Below are positions 63,689 to 64,000 of a DNA stretch of 64,000 nucleotides, piece by piece. This stretch comes from Roseivivax sp. THAF197b (GTDB taxonomy: Bacteria > Pseudomonadota > Alphaproteobacteria > Rhodobacterales > Rhodobacteraceae), in assembly GCF_009363255.1 (NCBI RefSeq), contig NZ_CP045318.1, positions 2,035,501 to 2,099,500 on the forward strand, given 5' to 3'. The notes beneath the pieces were generated by a model. The model did no database searches, was not told the DNA's origin, and worked only from the letters and a program-made list of their open reading frames with translations. The position numbers were made by a program, and so were the translations under genes. Each line of letters starts with the position of its first letter. Position 1 is the stretch's first letter.

Positions 63689-64000
63689 ATGTCACGCGCA
63701 TTGATGCCCAACATGCTCACCCCGCAAGATCTCGAACCCAATTGGCGCTGGGAGGGCAAGTTGCCTGCGTCGGGGCACATGTCGGTCGATTTTGAACGCC
63801 GGATCGACCATGACCGGCTGCGTCGCTACCGTCTGGCGCGCACACGGCAATCGCTGCAAAACTCGCCCGCGGGATCGCTGCTGCTGTTCGACGTGAACAA
63901 CATCCGCTACGTCAGCGCCACCAAGATCGGCGAATGGGAACGGGACAAGATGTGCCGCTTCTGCCTGCTGACCGGAGACGATTCACCTTACGTGTGGGAT
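63689..64000 (+). CDS. M24-family metallohydrolase, DddP/Xaa-Pro peptidase-like (3' end cut by window)
   Basis: Only the first 104 residues are in the window, from ATG 63689 (AAGGAG eight bases upstream). The readable part is the N-terminal creatinase-type domain: VDFERRIDHDRLRRYRLART, SLLLFDVNNIRYVSATKIGE and WERDKMCRFCLLTGDDSPYV. The pattern LLLFDxxNIRYxSxTxxxxW is close to the DddP lyase and related M24 proteins of marine roseobacters. The metal-binding catalytic domain is beyond the window, so neither peptidase nor DMSP lyase activity can be judged. Confidence 0.75.
   Translation, partial: MSRALMPNMLTPQDLEPNWRWEGKLPASGHMSVDFERRIDHDRLRRYRLARTRQSLQNSPAGSLLLFDVNNIRYVSATKIGEWERDKMCRFCLLTGDDSPYVWD

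Overview
The window looks like chromosomal DNA of a marine alphaproteobacterium of the Rhodobacteraceae (Roseobacter/Rhodobacter group). Evidence: high GC (about 60-65% by eye), the ccoNOQP/ccoGHIS + fnrL + hemN block, a chemotaxis operon ordered much like Rhodobacter sphaeroides che operon 1, a vitamin B12-dependent ribonucleotide reductase, and FNR-type TTGAT-N4-ATCAA boxes.

Layout. 1-8 kb: the end of an Atm1-type ABC exporter and a small conserved protein, an inverted pair of REP-like hairpins, bdhA (3-hydroxybutyrate dehydrogenase) behind a leader with an orphan terminator, a YejA-like peptide-binding protein, an acyl-CoA ligase, a FrnE/DsbA-type oxidoreductase and a YitT membrane protein. 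8-20 kb: a microaerobic respiration block, ccoNOQP (cbb3 oxidase), a glycosyltransferase lying between the oxidase genes and ccoGHIS (maturation), then a pentapeptide-repeat protein, fnrL and hemN. FNR boxes stand before ccoN, ccoG and between fnrL and hemN; a fourth precedes a c-type cytochrome at 40.5 kb. 20-29 kb: a tightly overlapping chemotaxis operon transcribed on the minus strand (periplasmic sensor protein, MCP, cheD, STAS, cheY, cheA, cheW, cheR, cheY, small helical protein), with no cheB or cheZ and with an AT-rich segment across cheA-cheY-STAS. 29-33.5 kb: nrdJ with two NrdR-like boxes and DnaA-like 9-mers upstream. 33.5-45.5 kb: housekeeping genes (tRNA-Pro, DUF192, double cold-shock protein, pdxH, fabI, gpt, ppiD, trpE, cytochrome c, sufE, lipoprotein, rnd, purN, purM, tRNA-Ile).

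45.5-54 kb is accessory and partly decayed: relics of a LysR regulator, a short-chain dehydrogenase and a small membrane protein fused by deletions, a GAF histidine kinase, a sugar-type ABC importer without an ATPase gene, and small enzymes (EEP hydrolase, YdeI-like, GFA-type).

54-64 kb is the most interesting part: a divergent catabolic locus. On the minus strand lie a ribose-type binding protein, a short-chain dehydrogenase, two permeases, a double ATPase and a fumarylacetoacetate-hydrolase-family enzyme. On the plus strand lie an unusual regulator that joins a winged-helix domain to a solute-binding-protein domain, a second dehydrogenase and the start of an M24/DddP-like metallohydrolase. 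Together they suggest uptake and oxidation of a sugar- or polyol-like compound, possibly by a diketo-acid cleavage route, sensed in the cytoplasm by the binding-protein-like regulator. The substrate cannot be read from the sequence.
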